A stretch of 64,000 nt of DNA from Pisolithus tinctorius (Eukaryota > Basidiomycota > Agaricomycetes > Boletales > Pisolithaceae), in the NCBI GenBank assembly GCA_024663395.1, contig JANFAH010000028.1, positions 310,001 to 374,000 of the forward strand, given 5' to 3'. Of this stretch, positions 11,451 through 23,095 are shown piece by piece. Position numbers and translations under genes: made by a program. The stretch's first letter is position 1. Every line of letters begins with the position of its first letter. The notes beneath the pieces were generated by a model. It was not told the DNA's origin. It saw only the letters and a list, made by a program, of their open reading frames with translations, and ran no database searches.

Positions 11451-12728
11451 TTGACTGTAGTCTGCAGCTACAGGATGTAGGGAGGGGCTACCCTTCACCT
11501 TAGATTGTGCTTGGCCAGCACAATTTTCGGTTGTGGGGTAATATGTTGGGTCTGGGGGAATAGTCTGTGCCTACATTGTAGGCCAGCTCATATGGGATCT
11601 GGGGGCTAGTCTGTACCTACATTGTAGGTCAGCTTATGACATTTTATTTGGTCTGTACCCACCTGTGTGGGTCAGCCTATGATGTTTTTTTGTGTGGTAT
11701 GTGTTGGTATATATTGGTAGTAGCTAGTTGGTCAGGCTTTGGGGTAGTGAGTATTCAACTTCTGTATAATCTATGTTGTACTGACATAAACTTTCTAGAG
11801 CTGTTTGTCTTTGACTCCTGGTGAATAAATAGTGCACCTCAGGTATGTGAACTTTGCAAAGTTGTGTTGATGCTAATGTGTTTTTAGGATCTTCATTATC
11901 AGCTTTTGTGCGCTTTTTTGGGAACTTGGTTGAATTGAGGATGGTTTTCATTGGCCCAACTGTACTTCTGGAGGAGGGCCCCCTCTGGAATGCAGGCAAG
12001 CCTTGGTTTCTTATGAAACCATTATACCTTTGTAGTTGAAATTGTAACTGTAGTTGAATTTATGTATGGACTTGTAAATGTCACTGCTTTGATTGGATTT
12101 CAATGCTGTGTGGGAATCTATGGCTCTTTTTTTGAATGAAGCATGTGCTAACCCTAACCCTAGCATAAGACTTGGTGTATTTCTTCATGCAAGTCTCCTT
12201 CTAACCCTAACCTTAGCAAATGACTTGGTGTATTGTTTCATGTCAGTCTGCCTGGCTGGTGGATGGTGCTAGATTAGCACTGGTGTTCCATGGCTGATCT
12301 TCTTAAGCAAGGTTTCCCTTTGATGCTCAAGAGCTTGCCAATGGCATTACTAGCAACCCAACATCTTCCCTTCAAATGCTGACTGGATGTGTTCCTAGCT
12401 GTTTGATGTTGCTAGATTGCTAGATTAGTATTGGTGTTCCATGGTTTCCCATGATGCTCAAGAGATTGCTGGACTGGATTGACTTGGAGTTCAACTGCTG
12501 CTGAGTTTGATTGCACCACTCCAGGCCCCTGCTTACATGACTAGATGTTTCAAGAAACATGGTGTATCTAGTAGACTAACTTGGGTTTCTGGATTCTGGA
12601 TCTTCCCCCAAGTCAAGCAAGGTCCCTTATGGAGAATAACTTCCAACTTATGTACTGAGTGATTTTTAACTATTTTTCTCACAGTTGAAAAATTTTCCTT
12701 TGACTTTTCCAACACCCCCCACATCATC
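11451..12728. other. upstream region with telomere-like CTAACCC motifs
   Basis: No coding region is supported. Two short telomere-like runs, CTAACCCTAACCCTAGC near 12150 and CTAACCCTAACCTTAGC near 12200, sit in near-duplicate 60-bp stretches that both contain GACTTGGTGTATT. A second near-duplicate pair around 12265 and 12425 shares ATTGGTGTTCCATGG. Local tandem duplication seems likely. Confidence 0.4.
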
Positions 12729-14006
12729 ATGGATGATTCCCTGCATACAATGGTGGTTGGAATGCTGAAGGCTGCCTTTGGGACAGTCCCTATCATCTCT
12801 TCCAGCTCTATTTTCTCAAATCACCAGCTCAGGAAGCCAAGGTAAGCCATAAGCAGTGATGCTACACTTGCTATGTATTTAGTTGGATAATAGACTTCGA
12901 TCCTTGGCTGAGTTAACCCAAGTCAGGGCAACATTGCAAGGGGAATCTGGTCTAACTTCAGATGCTATTACATCTTTGGAAGTTAGGCTGGCATCTGCAG
13001 CCATTACACATGCCATCCTCAATCCCTGTAGGTGATGTTCCACAACAATTCCAAGTGATCCAAGTCTGACCCTTAATAGATGTGTTGCATTGGGATGCAG
13101 ACAGGTTTTCTGAACCATTGGTGCATGCCAAGGACAGGACCATCCATTTTGAAAACCCAAAAATTGGGTATATCAATGCTCCTGCCACAGTTCTGGATGT
13201 GCATGGCAGAGTGATAGTATGGTATCTGCCTGGTATTGTCCCAGATGCATGGATAGTGAGTGTTTTCATTCTCTGACAACCCTTCACTACAGCTGTTATA
13301 TCATAGGAACTTCTCAATTCCCTTCTCCTTTCCATAAATGACAATCTTCAGACTGAGCCCAAGAACAAGCCAAAAGACAAAAGCAAGCTTAACAAACAAT
13401 ATGGCCATAAGCATCAGCCTGTTGACCAAGTCATGTATGGACATGGCAGGATTTCCATGTCTCCTGCCACATTCCAACAGGCTCATGAGGTTTGTCCAGG
13501 TGCTGTGATTTCCATGGTAGGGGCTGACAAATTTAAAGAGGTTGGTTGATACACTCTATCAAAGCACATCCCTCAAACAGAAAGCCAATAGGGAATGGCT
13601 GCTCAAGATTTCTTATGTGGAACACTTCTGGAGCAATATAGCAAAGGTCTCATTGCCAGATATGGCCAGGGCTGGTGGTCAAGCAATGTTGGCCAAGGCT
13701 GGCAGGGTGGAGAATGAGATATCCCTGGATTGGCCATCGGTCTATACCAACATTGATATTATTGTCAATCAGGAAACTCCCTCTCACCGAGATGTCACAT
13801 CCACCCCAACCCTTCTGGATTCATTAGTGAGCCTGGGTTCTCACAATGCTAAATTCCTTATTCCAGATCTGGGGGCCGAACTGGCTTATTCCCCAGGCAC
13901 CATGATTTTCCTATCAGGAAAAATCCTTCAACATTCTGTGCCAAAGTGGGAGAAGGGAGAAAGAATTGCATTGGTGCATTATATGAAGGACAAAGTACAT
14001 GACTGA
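12729..14006 (+). CDS. TET/JBP-family Fe(II)/2-oxoglutarate dioxygenase (KDZ module 1)
   Basis: Likely exons are 12729-12841, 12894-13027, 13080-13255, 13307-13489 and about 13540-14006. The first four join in phase through GT..AG introns; the last junction is unclear. The catalytic double-stranded beta-helix is in the last exon: HxD as H-R-D at 13785-13793 after NQETPS, then the distal iron ligand H in LQHSVPKW and the 2-oxoglutarate-binding arginine in GERIALVHYM. TET/JBP enzymes oxidise the 5-methyl group of cytosine (TET) or thymine (JBP) in DNA, and mushroom members linked to KDZ transposons are known. The homologue at 50354-51614 shares WPSVxTN, NQxTPxHxD, YxPGT and H(x)nR(x)nYMxD, which confirms the reading. 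It lies just before the KDZ transposase on the same strand. All metal and cosubstrate residues seen are present, so activity is possible. Iron ligands alone could also fit a general prolyl-hydroxylase-like fold. Confidence 0.72.
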
Positions 14007-14189
14007 CTCAAGGTCACAAGACCAGCATGGACTACCCAAAAGGACATTCTTGGGTTGGCTGTCAGATACACTTAAAACACATTTTAGTGGCAATTTTTGG
14101 GTACAAATATTTTAAATACATCTGATAACCTTGTTCTGGACTTGTGTGGTGTTGTTTTGGGGATGAAAATTTTTCAATACAGCTGAAAA

Positions 14190-17100
14190 CCTTGCTTTTG
14201 ACTCTTCCTGTGCTCAATCATGCATCATTGTAGAACCAAAGTCCTTGGCAAAAGCTCTGCAGGAGGTTTGTATAAATTTGAAGTCACTAAAACCCGGAGA
14301 GGAAAGGACACCTACAAGGAGGTGGATGCTAGACACCTCTACCTCCCATCTCAGAGTCAACCTTCAACTCCAAGGACCCCCAGGACAATAGGCTCCCAAA
14401 ATGTTGTCCCAGACTCCTTTGACATGCCTACCTTGGACTGGAATGATGAGGAAGATACCCCAAATACTAGGAGGGTTACCAAGGTGGGAAGTTTTGCCTG
14501 ATACTGCATTGGCTAAATTATCCCCTAGAGTCAAAATGATTTCATCAGAGAATGGCTGCCTTGGAGAGCAGAATATCTCAAAGTCATTCTCAAGGGAGAG
14601 CAGCTGGCTAAGGGGGGGATATGTGAGCAGTGCTGTCAGGCAGAAGGAAGTATCAGATGCATGTCCTGCATTGGTGTGCATGCCTGGTGTGGTCCTTGTG
14701 CTGTGAAAGTGCATCAAAATCTTCCATTCCACAAGGTACAAAGATGGAATACTACTCATTACCAGGCTACCTCTTTGATGGCACTTGGGTTCCTTTGGCA
14801 CATTGGCCATGGGGGTCGTCCTTGCCCTCAAAACAGACAGAATCAGGATCCAGACTCAGAGGCATTGGGCTATACTTCTGGGGAAGGGCCTCCCAATTAC
14901 AGGTCAATGGCAGTCATATCCTGTAGCTCCATGTTAACCTCTGGTAGCAGGAGATCCTTCAGATCAAAAATGACCATAGTGCACACAGAAGGAATTTTCA
15001 CTCATGAGATTTCTTGGTGCAATTGCCCTGGGTCAGATCCAATGGACTGGCACCTTGATTTACTCAGGGAAAGACTCTTTCCAGCCAGTATAACAAAGCC
15101 CAAGACTGCTTTCACCTTTGATGTTCTTAATCACTTTCTCATTGATGCCCTGGAATGCAAGACTTCAGCTATGAGTTTCTATCAGAAGCTGAAGAGGTTC
15201 ACCAACAATGCATTTCCTGACTGTATACCAGTTGAGTGCCATGCACTATTTGCTCTTAGGGGGTTCTATTAATGCATTCATTTCCAATTAGGACAGGTAC
15301 TGAGAGCTGATGAGGGTTTCCAGACTGTGGAGGGATTTGAAACATAGGAAATGGTTTGGCTTTGGTCATGATAAAGAACAAGATCCTAGACAAGGAGAAC
15401 TTGCACTCTTTTGTCCTGCCTGCCCACAACCAGGTATTAATTTACCTCCAGATTGGAAAACCTGATATGACAGGTATGGAGTGATAATCTGTAGGGTTTT
15501 GATTTCTAACTCCCCCTCCCCCCTTAGTGATACCATAATGAGGCAATATGTCATGGATGGCAACTTCACTGCTCAGCATATGAAAATGAACAAGCCTGAG
15601 TTGGATGTGTCATTATCAGATGGAACTGGTTACATGGTTGCTGAAAAGCCCTACCAGGCCCATCTTGAGCAGTCTTTGGATAACAAGGAGGTGAGTTGTC
15701 CCAAGGTCATGGAGTTTAAATGACCCACTGTACTGGTAGAGATCCACCTGCAGCAATCACAGGGCAATCAATGCTGCTAATATTAACAAGTCCAATCTCC
15801 GGTCCACTGGGATTGGTGCCACAGCCTGTGCTCAGCATGGTTGCTTTGTTCCCCATTCTGTGGTGGACTTTCAGAAAGGGGAAAAGTGAGTGGACCTGAT
15901 GGATGTACTGGAAGCCTTTGGAACTCATTTTGTGCTAGGTACATGAACACAGATTACTCCATCTGCAGTGCTCTTGATTATCATTCAGAAAGCATCACAA
16001 AGGCCCTTGTCATTTATGATGTTGGGTGCCAGTGGAGTATTAACTTCCAGAGTCAGGTAAAATCCAGCTGCTCTCTCCATCTTCCTCCCTCCCTGGAAAT
16101 CATTCCTGCTGTGGGGAAGTTTCATCTTGCTGCCCACAAACTCTCTTGCTTTCCAAGATATAGCCTCAACTTCATCAAGGGTGCTGGTCATCTGGATGGT
16201 GAAATTTTGGAGACATTGTGGGCTCCATTCAATAAGATCTCCCCCACTGCAAGGTCTATGACTCAGGCCCACAGACAAGAAGTGTATGATGACCATATGA
16301 GAGATTCTAACTGGAAAAAAATTGTCAACATGGGTGAGAGACCTTTTCTTCAAAGAGAAGTTAATTTACCCTGTAAATCTCAGTTCCTGCACTGTTGAAA
16401 AAATACAAGACCTCACACGAGTGCCTAGAAGAAATGAATCAGGCATATGAGCAGTTGACAGCTGTTCTAGACCCTGGCCAACTTGCCCAATGGGAGTCGG
16501 ATGTTCTTGAGGCAGAAGCAAATCAGGGTGATTCCCTAGACATTTATTTGTTGAAAGGGGAAAAAGGTCAGTATGTTCCTAAGAAACCCTGGGCATGTCT
16601 GATGGCCTGTGGCCCCTACCATGGGTGAAGTGCAGTTAAAGCTCATGAAAAATCCACCTGTGTCCCCAGGGAGCCATGGTTCTGTGGCTTGGCTTGTGGA
16701 AGGAATTAGCATAGAGGATGCACAGTATGGTCTGTGGTTTCCAGAAACAATAGGTTGCTAACCAGACCTGCAGGGACCAGCTAAGATCTGAGCTTAGACA
16801 GAGCCACATGTCTACCAGACAAGAAATCAAAGTCTCAGAGAAAAGAAAAAGACTTTCTGCCAGGATTGACAAATTCCATGGCACCAGCCAGGCATTTCTC
16901 AAAGGTTTGGAGGTGGACAATGTCTTCATACCCCAGGATGATCCAGCATTCCTTGGGCAAGGTGAAGAAATTGATGACAATGGAGAGTACTGGGAAGATG
17001 ATGAGGATTGGGAGGCTACAGAAGAAGGAGAGGAGCTACCTGCTGAGCTCATGAGTATATGGATGCCCTCATCCATTGGAGCAACCAAACTGATGGAGCT

Positions 17101-17485
17101 TGGCCTTCATGACCTCCTCAAAGAAGAAATGGAACTCAGGATTGGGCAAGTTAATGATTGTCTAGACCAGCTCCGAACCAACCTTGGACACAAGGCAATG
17201 TTATACAGACAGAACTTCTGCAGTGCACAATCAACTAGGGAAGGTACAAGAACCAAGCAGGACATCCAAAAAGTGGTGGCTCAGATAAACAAGCAGGTCA
17301 GAAGTTATCAAAGGGCAAGGCAGGCCATTCTCCAGTTGGAACCCAATCAAGAGATTGGACAAAAATATCAGGCTATTCAGCCCCAGGACCTGGCAGTGAG
17401 TAAGGATGTTACAGAGGAGAACCAGTTTGGGCAGGGAACCAGTAAAATGGCATGGTTTTGGATGATGGTGAACAGGGTCAACTGA
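14190..17485 (+). pseudogene. KDZ transposase with CxC2 zinc cluster, decayed (module 1)
   Basis: Multi-exon transposase of the Kyakuja-Dileera-Zisupton class. The N-terminal part (about 14220-14480) is basic. The CxC2 cysteine cluster is at about 14620-14730 (CEQC, CMSC, CGPC, PFHKVQRWN). The middle has LFCPACPQPGINLP and MDGNFTAQHM. The RNase H-like core at about 15940-16340 has YDVGCQW, GKFHLAAHKLSCF, GAGHLDGEILETLW and HRQEVYDDHMRDSNWKK. The C-terminal half (16395-17485) is an acidic and helical tail. In-frame TGA codons at 15301 (DRY*ELM) and near 15463 (DWKT*Y) stand where arginine CGA is expected, and one or two frames are lost in the C-terminal linker around 16628-16800, so it is probably dead. 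It is preceded by a TET/JBP gene and followed by the companion gene, as in module 2. Confidence 0.88.
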
Positions 17486-18049
17486 ATGCTGAGAAGGGGG
17501 GTTTAATGGAGGAGTGTAAGTGTTAATACTACTCAAAAAAATCTCACCAATAAATTGTGGGGCAGTTTACAGGATCAACTGGCTCAAAGCAAGGGCAAGA
17601 AGGGACAGGTGGAAAGAAGAATTGTCATTGGTGAGGCATGAGATGGTTTGGGCCATCTAATGGTTTGAGTTCCAGAAGGACATATGGGAGAAAAGGGCTC
17701 TACAATTGTTGGAACCAGGGAAAAAGGCTTATGCTCATAAGCAGATAGTGTTGTGGACTGACTTTTCCAAAAAGGCCCAATTGATGTTCCAAGGTAAACA
17801 AATGGATTGTATTTAGAACATGGGTATATGTGTATAGTTTTCTGATTACCCTTGCTTTGCACTTGGTATCTGAATCAAAGTGAATAGCAAATACATCAAA
17901 ACAATCATACCATAATGGTACCTTTCCTAAAAGAGTGATGGCTGAAAACTTTGACCTCCTGCCTAAATTGGGAAAGGCTGAAAAATTTCCACCTTGCTTC
18001 CAACCTCCATCATCTGTGCTGCTAATTATCCCCCTGATTTTATTCTCTC
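17486..18049. other. spacer between KDZ transposase and companion gene
   Basis: CpG-poor, no supported ORF. It presumably contains the transposase 3' end and the promoter of the gene at 18050. Confidence 0.4.
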
Positions 18050-20428
18050 ATGGCTGATTGGTCTGAAGTCTACTCTGATCTGCTGTCCTCCTATGTGGAG
18101 CAGTACACAGATGCCTGAGGGAATCCTGACCTCAGGGCCCAGATCCTGGCTGATGTGAAATCCCAGATCCTTCAGCAAGCATCTTCAGGATCTGTGGAAT
18201 TGCCCCAGAACTTGAGAGTGGTAGGGTATCTTTTTCATCAAGTTTCACATATCTCAAGTGTATTTAGGCCATCAGAAGGGTGTTTTTGCCAGAACTAGAC
18301 CCTGAAGACCAGGATGATGAGGAACACATCATTGAGAGCATCCTGGCTGCAACAGACAAGAGGAAGGAGCAGCCTGGGACTGGTGAGGATGAGGATGACA
18401 GAGAGGAGAGGACCAGACCTACCAAGGCTGGAAATTACAGAAAACCCTTCACTGATTTTACTGCCTCCCAGCAGCTCTTCAAAGAGGACATGGATGCCTA
18501 TGATAGGGAGAGGAGGGACACCAAGGACCCCAAGACCATAGGTCAGAGGACCAAAATCATCCAACAGTGGTGGGAGTCTCTTGCAGATGACAAGAAGGCT
18601 GAAGCAGGGAGGGCTGCTTCCAAGTGGAATAAGTTGGGTGCTCCAAAAGAAACTCATGAATTGTCAGTGCTGGTCTACATCAAATGTCTTATACTAATCA
18701 TGCAATAATTCAGGTACAGGAGAAAAAATTTTGCCAACATGGCCAGAGACTTTATTGAAACAGTCAGGAGGACCATGGGGTCAAATATAGTGATGTTTCT
18801 GGCTCATGAGACTACTGATTCTCAGATCAAGATGGCAGTGTAGGTTCCCCTTTACCTTGTCTATCCAATGCTAATGAAGAAACCTAGCTTTGAAACACAA
18901 CCCCCTGATGGGAAGAAGGCCTTCTCAGAGTCTTCAGAGCCCACCAAGGATTGGGTTCTAAAGGGAGAGCAAATGTTGACCAATTATCTTTTGACTGAAG
19001 CTGGTAAGTGATAAACATTGGTGATCAATGTAATATGTGTACCTAGGTTGATTCCATACTCAGCTGAGGAAGATTTGAATGATGAGAATCCAAAGGTGGA
19101 GATAGCCCTGGATGATGAAGGAAACCCAGAGGTACCAGCTTGGACTGGTCAGAAACTCAAGGTCTAGCAGAGTTTGGCAAGAATGGTCTTCCAGGCTGCC
19201 TATGGTATGTTCTTGATTGTCAAGTGCATCTACAGTTGTTGATGGAAGTTGGAAACATAGCAAAGTTTACAGGGAAGCCCAAGGCCAAGGTTCCCTGGGG
19301 CCTGCTTATCAAGTCCCATTTGGAGTATCTGAGTTCTGATTCCATCCCAGAAGGATTTGTGATGAAAGATCCTTCAAAATGGACCAAGGCCAACATGCAG
19401 ATGCTTTGGAATCATTGGAATTCCCAAGAGGAGGAGGATAAGGTGATTGTTTCATTCATCAAGTGCAAAAAGGAGGATGAGCCATTGGGAAGGCCCTGGA
19501 ACAGGAAAACCCCATCCAAAAAGAGAGAGTGGATGAGCCCTGGGGAGGACAGTGAAGCTGGGGTGGAGGCCAAGCCCTCAGATTTAGGGGAAGAAATTGG
19601 TGGGGCTGGTATGACCCCTATAGCAACTTCATCAGGGGCCCAGGATATCCTTGACTCTGGGAGGGCCCCATCTGAAGATACCCCTCATGAATCCAGCCCT
19701 GCTTGTCATGCCAATGGGGACAGGGCAAAATATTTAAAGTCCCTTTGCATCATGCCCAGGTACCAGGAACTTGTTGAGCTTGTAGATGGCTTGCCAGAGT
19801 CAGTAAGTGATAAACTTTCTTCAAATACCAGGTTAACAAACATTTTGTACAGGAACCTGATGCTGGACCAGCCAACCTGCCTGTCTGGGCATCTTGGGCC
19901 TGGAGTGCCCAGTATTTGCCCCAGGAGATGCATGGCAATGGGGATTCCTTCTGGAAGGCACTGTATCAATTGCAAAGTGAAAAGTTTGCATCCACCCAGA
20001 AAGGTCTTACCATTGTACTGGGATTTGGTTTGTTGTGGAGGGAGTGCAAAAGAGCACAAGACATAGAATCAGATGACCCTGAAGCTGCTAATCTGGGCTT
20101 TTTGCTAGGCTCAGGTCTTGATATCCACAAGGGGGAAGATGTTATGGGTGCAGTGGGGCTGGTAGTTGCAAGACTGCAGCAGAATTCTGGTGGCTCAAGC
20201 AGAGGGATTGGTGCACAGGAAACAACTGGGGTCAGTGCAGGGGATTCCTGTCCCACCCAGGGGGGTGGCATGAAGGAATTGTGGAATACAAGAAAGGATG
20301 AGAGGAAAAGAAAAAGGGGAGGCAGTGGGGATGTTGATCAGAAGATGGCAAAGGAGGGTGAAGAGACAAGCAAGAAATCAACTAGAGCTCATCAACCAAC
20401 CAAGAGAGCTCTGGGTCTTGGTCTATAG
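18050..20428 (+). pseudogene. KDZ-companion gene, unknown function, decayed (module 1)
   Basis: It starts MADWSEVYSDLLSSYVEQY and has an in-frame TGA at 18116 (DA*GNPD, expected CGA). After an intron, the exon at about 18274-18690 encodes AIRRVFLPELDPEDQDDEE and TDFTASQQLFKED...ASKWNKLGAPKETHE. Further exons give RRKNFANMARDFIETVRRTM and VMFLAHET, then about 19150-19530 gives PWGLLIKSHLEYLSSD and GFVMKDPSKWTKANMQMLWN. The last part (19920-20428) is FWKALYQLQ, GLTIVLGFGLLWREC and a lysine-rich tail. Each of these blocks except the last has a counterpart in the gene at 57269-59223 (KYAKQFAYDMWKQCGMRVVIMLAWKD; VPWAAIADNWASYVSSKYLP; PFKEPTRLTHHELIETL). The family is unknown to me, but its constant presence next to KDZ transposase suggests a role in the element's life cycle. 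Frame changes near 19190 and 19900 may be introns or lesions. Confidence 0.65.
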
Positions 20429-20685
20429 ATAAACTGTAGATGGTGTGAATCAAAAGGATCCCTATATATGGCTACCCATGCTCATTGCAAGTTTCAAACC
20501 CTGTGAGATCACTGACATCACCTGGAGGTGAAGAATGGCCATGGATTCAGGGGGTAAGGCCACCCCCCAGTGAGGTTGGCCAACACTGGTCTCAGGGGGT
20601 ATGTCCATCTGGAAGTGTCATCAGAGTCAATACTTCTGGTAACATCTAAATTGACAAGCAATTGATTATGCCAAGGGAATTTTCA
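20429..20685. other. short spacer with ancestral unit of the 45-bp repeat
   Basis: Contains diverged versions of the following minisatellite (for example CCACCCCCCAGTGAGGTTGGCC near 20560). No gene. Confidence 0.45.
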
Positions 20686-20689
20686 GGGT

Positions 20690-21118
20690 TTGGCCAACCC
20701 TACTTCCAGGTGGTGAGGTCTGTGTCCATCCCCCAGTGAAATCGGCCAACCCCACTTCCAGGGTGTGGGTCCATCCCCCAGTGAGGTCAGCCAACACCAC
20801 TTCCAGGGTGTGGGTCCATCCCCCAGTGAGGTCAGCCGACACCACTTCCAGGGTGTGGGTCCATCCCCCAGTGAGGTTGGCTGACACCACTTCCAGGGTG
20901 TGAGTCCATCCCCCAGTGTGGTCGGCCAACACCACTTCCAGGGTGTGGATCCATCCCCCAGTGTGGTTGGCTGACACCACTTCCTGGGTGTGGGTCCATC
21001 CCCCAGTGAGGTCAGCCGACACCACTTCCAGGGTGTGGGTCCATCCCCCAGTGAGGTTGGCCAACACCACTTCCAGGGTGTGAGTCCATCCCCCAGTGAG
21101 GTCGGCTGACCTCCCTCC
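20690..21118. repeat. minisatellite C, 45-bp units
   Basis: About eight to nine copies of GTGGGTCCATCCCCCAGTGAGGTC(A/G)GCC(A/G)ACACCACTTCCAGGGT, split here by its variable bases. Because 45 is divisible by three, the minus strand reads as a 15-residue repeat (LTGGWTHTLEVVSAD). I see no start context or gene around it and regard the frame as incidental. Confidence 0.9.
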
Positions 21119-21227
21119 AACATGTCGGCCTATCCACCATCAGGGTCTATAGGCCGATGTCGGTTAGTCCCACTTTCAGGACCAAATGTGCATGTCGGAT
21201 GACCCACTTTCTGGATTACATGTGACT

Positions 21228-22759
21228 GAAGGGTCTGAATAGATGTGCTGAGAACATTGCAATGAACCCATATGCTGCTGTGTGGTACTCTGATCTCACC
21301 ATTCACACCATCTTGGAGACACTATTCAGCATCCATAATCATGGCAACTGGACATTGTCAGATGTGGGCATCCTTGGGCATGTCACAGTGTACTTTGGAG
21401 TAGTCGAAGCACAAGGGTGAGGGACCCTGCATGTGCATACACTGCTCTGGCTCACAAACACCCCTAACCTGAATGACATGCAGGCATTATTGCAACAAGA
21501 ATTGTTTTGCAAGGTAATTCAAAACTACATTTGAGCCAATATCCAGGCTCATTTGGATGACCTCACTGAAGAATATCTGATGATGATGCTGAGAGAGAAT
21601 CAACTAGCATATTCATGACCCCATGACCCATGCATCTCAGGATGGGAAGAAAGAACTCATGCTCTCAAATGACAACTGGTAAGGTCACAGCAACTCCATA
21701 CATGCACAAGGGTGACATGCCTGCATGTGCAGTGGGATGGTCTAGTATGCAAAAGAAGAGTGCCATGGCCACTGAGCAATGTCAACTTTGTGGATGAGTG
21801 CAGGAATTGGGGGCCTCAGCAAATGCATGGGTACATCAACACATACTGCCCAATGTTACTTATGACCTTGCAGTGCAACAACAATCTAAAAATCAACACC
21901 AATGGCACAGATACTAAAGATGTGGCATTCTATATCACTGCCTATGCCATGAAAAAAAACAGAAAAAAAGTCACAACCTTTCAGCATTGATGGCCACTGC
22001 CCTGCCATACCATATAGACAACCTGAAATATGATGATGTGTGCAAACAGAACCACCTGTTGCTATATTGGTGTATCAATGTCATCAACTGGGAAGCAGAA
22101 CTATCAGGTCCACAAGTAATGTCTTACCTGATGGGATATGGTGATACATTCACATCCCACAATTACATGCCATTGTACACAGGCCTGTTATTTAGTATGG
22201 AGAAACAGATGTTTCCCAAATTGTGTGGGAACATGACAGAGAGGTGAGGATTTTGTTCACAGAGTTGGCATGAGCAGCAGCATTGACCCACTATGTTAAC
22301 AGTCAGGTATGCCTACCATTCCACAAGTCAAGAGATCGAATGCACAGACAGTGAAGACAATAATGACATCATTACATTGCTTTGCAGTTGACGAGGGGAG
22401 TTGTACACCTGCACACAAATGCAGGACTATCTACAGCACAGCCCAGAATTGGAGGATCTGTCACTTTTGTCATTTGTCTGTGATACATGGGAGGAACAAT
22501 ACACACCCAAAGCCAAGGTGACAGCTCAGACATCAGCCATGAGGGGTTGACTGGCACACATGTGCTCTACATACCAAGATGACCACCCAAAAGCCAAAAT
22601 GCATTGACAAGTTTGCTGGGCCAAAGGACATAATATGCTGCCACAAATTCTTGGGCCATGGCTGCCATGTCAGGATGACAGCAGGACATATGATTTTTAC
22701 TGTGCTTGTACCTTGGCCTTATTGAAGCCATGGCAATCAGCATGGGATTTGAAGAGTGA
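21228..22759 (+). mobile_element. Helitron Rep/helicase remnant
   Basis: The decayed reading frame matches the Helitron-like N-terminal (rolling-circle Rep) domain: ENIAMNPYAAVWYSDL, VTVYFGVVEAQG*GTLHVHTLLW with the HxH of the Rep active site at about 21429-21437, then NTNGTDTKDVAFYITAYAMKK and ELSGPQVMSYLMGYGDT FTSHNYMPLY. The last recognisable words, LLKPWQSAWDLKSD, run right up to 22759, where an LTR begins. The helicase part is missing. In-frame TGA codons (QG*GTLH, NYI*AN) sit where CGA arginine is expected, and frameshifts are frequent. Non-functional. Confidence 0.8.
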
Positions 22760-23095
22760 TGTGAGGAAATATAAAAGTGTGGATTGAGGATGGGGTAGGA
22801 TCTGAGAGGGAGAGTAAGTCCAAAGGGGCTCCTTTAGCCTGGGCAGAGAGTGCAGGGGAATAGGAGACTGTCTGGGGCAGTCTGGGGCAGTCTTTCTCTT
22901 GTTCTCATCTTTGGGGGTAACTTGTCTATCAGTAAAAACTTACAGTACAAACTGTAAGTAAGTGCTGACTAAGCACACAAAAAGCAAACTATACTACTCA
23001 AGTATAGTACCCACAACAGTAAGTAACAAAACAATAAAACAAATAAAATAGAAATTAATACCCAATCCCATAGTAAGGAGATCTCTCTCCTTACA
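22760..23095 (-). mobile_element. LTR copy A (3' LTR of minus-strand retroelement)
   Basis: 336 bp from TGTGAGGAAATAT to CTCCTTACA, so TGTAAGGAG...CCTCACA on the minus strand. The same LTR occurs at 26775-27021 (truncated) and at 37265-40687 (split by Harbinger). It is inserted in the Helitron frame. No clean 5-bp duplication can be shown because the far LTR is truncated. Confidence 0.8.

Noticed and set aside
12140..12215. True telomere or chromosome end
   Set aside because: Only two to three degenerate units per site, with ordinary sequence on both sides.
20666..21123. 134-146-aa minus-strand repeat proteins
   Set aside because: The unit is 45 bp, so any stop-free frame stays open; two different frames are equally open, and no gene structure surrounds them.
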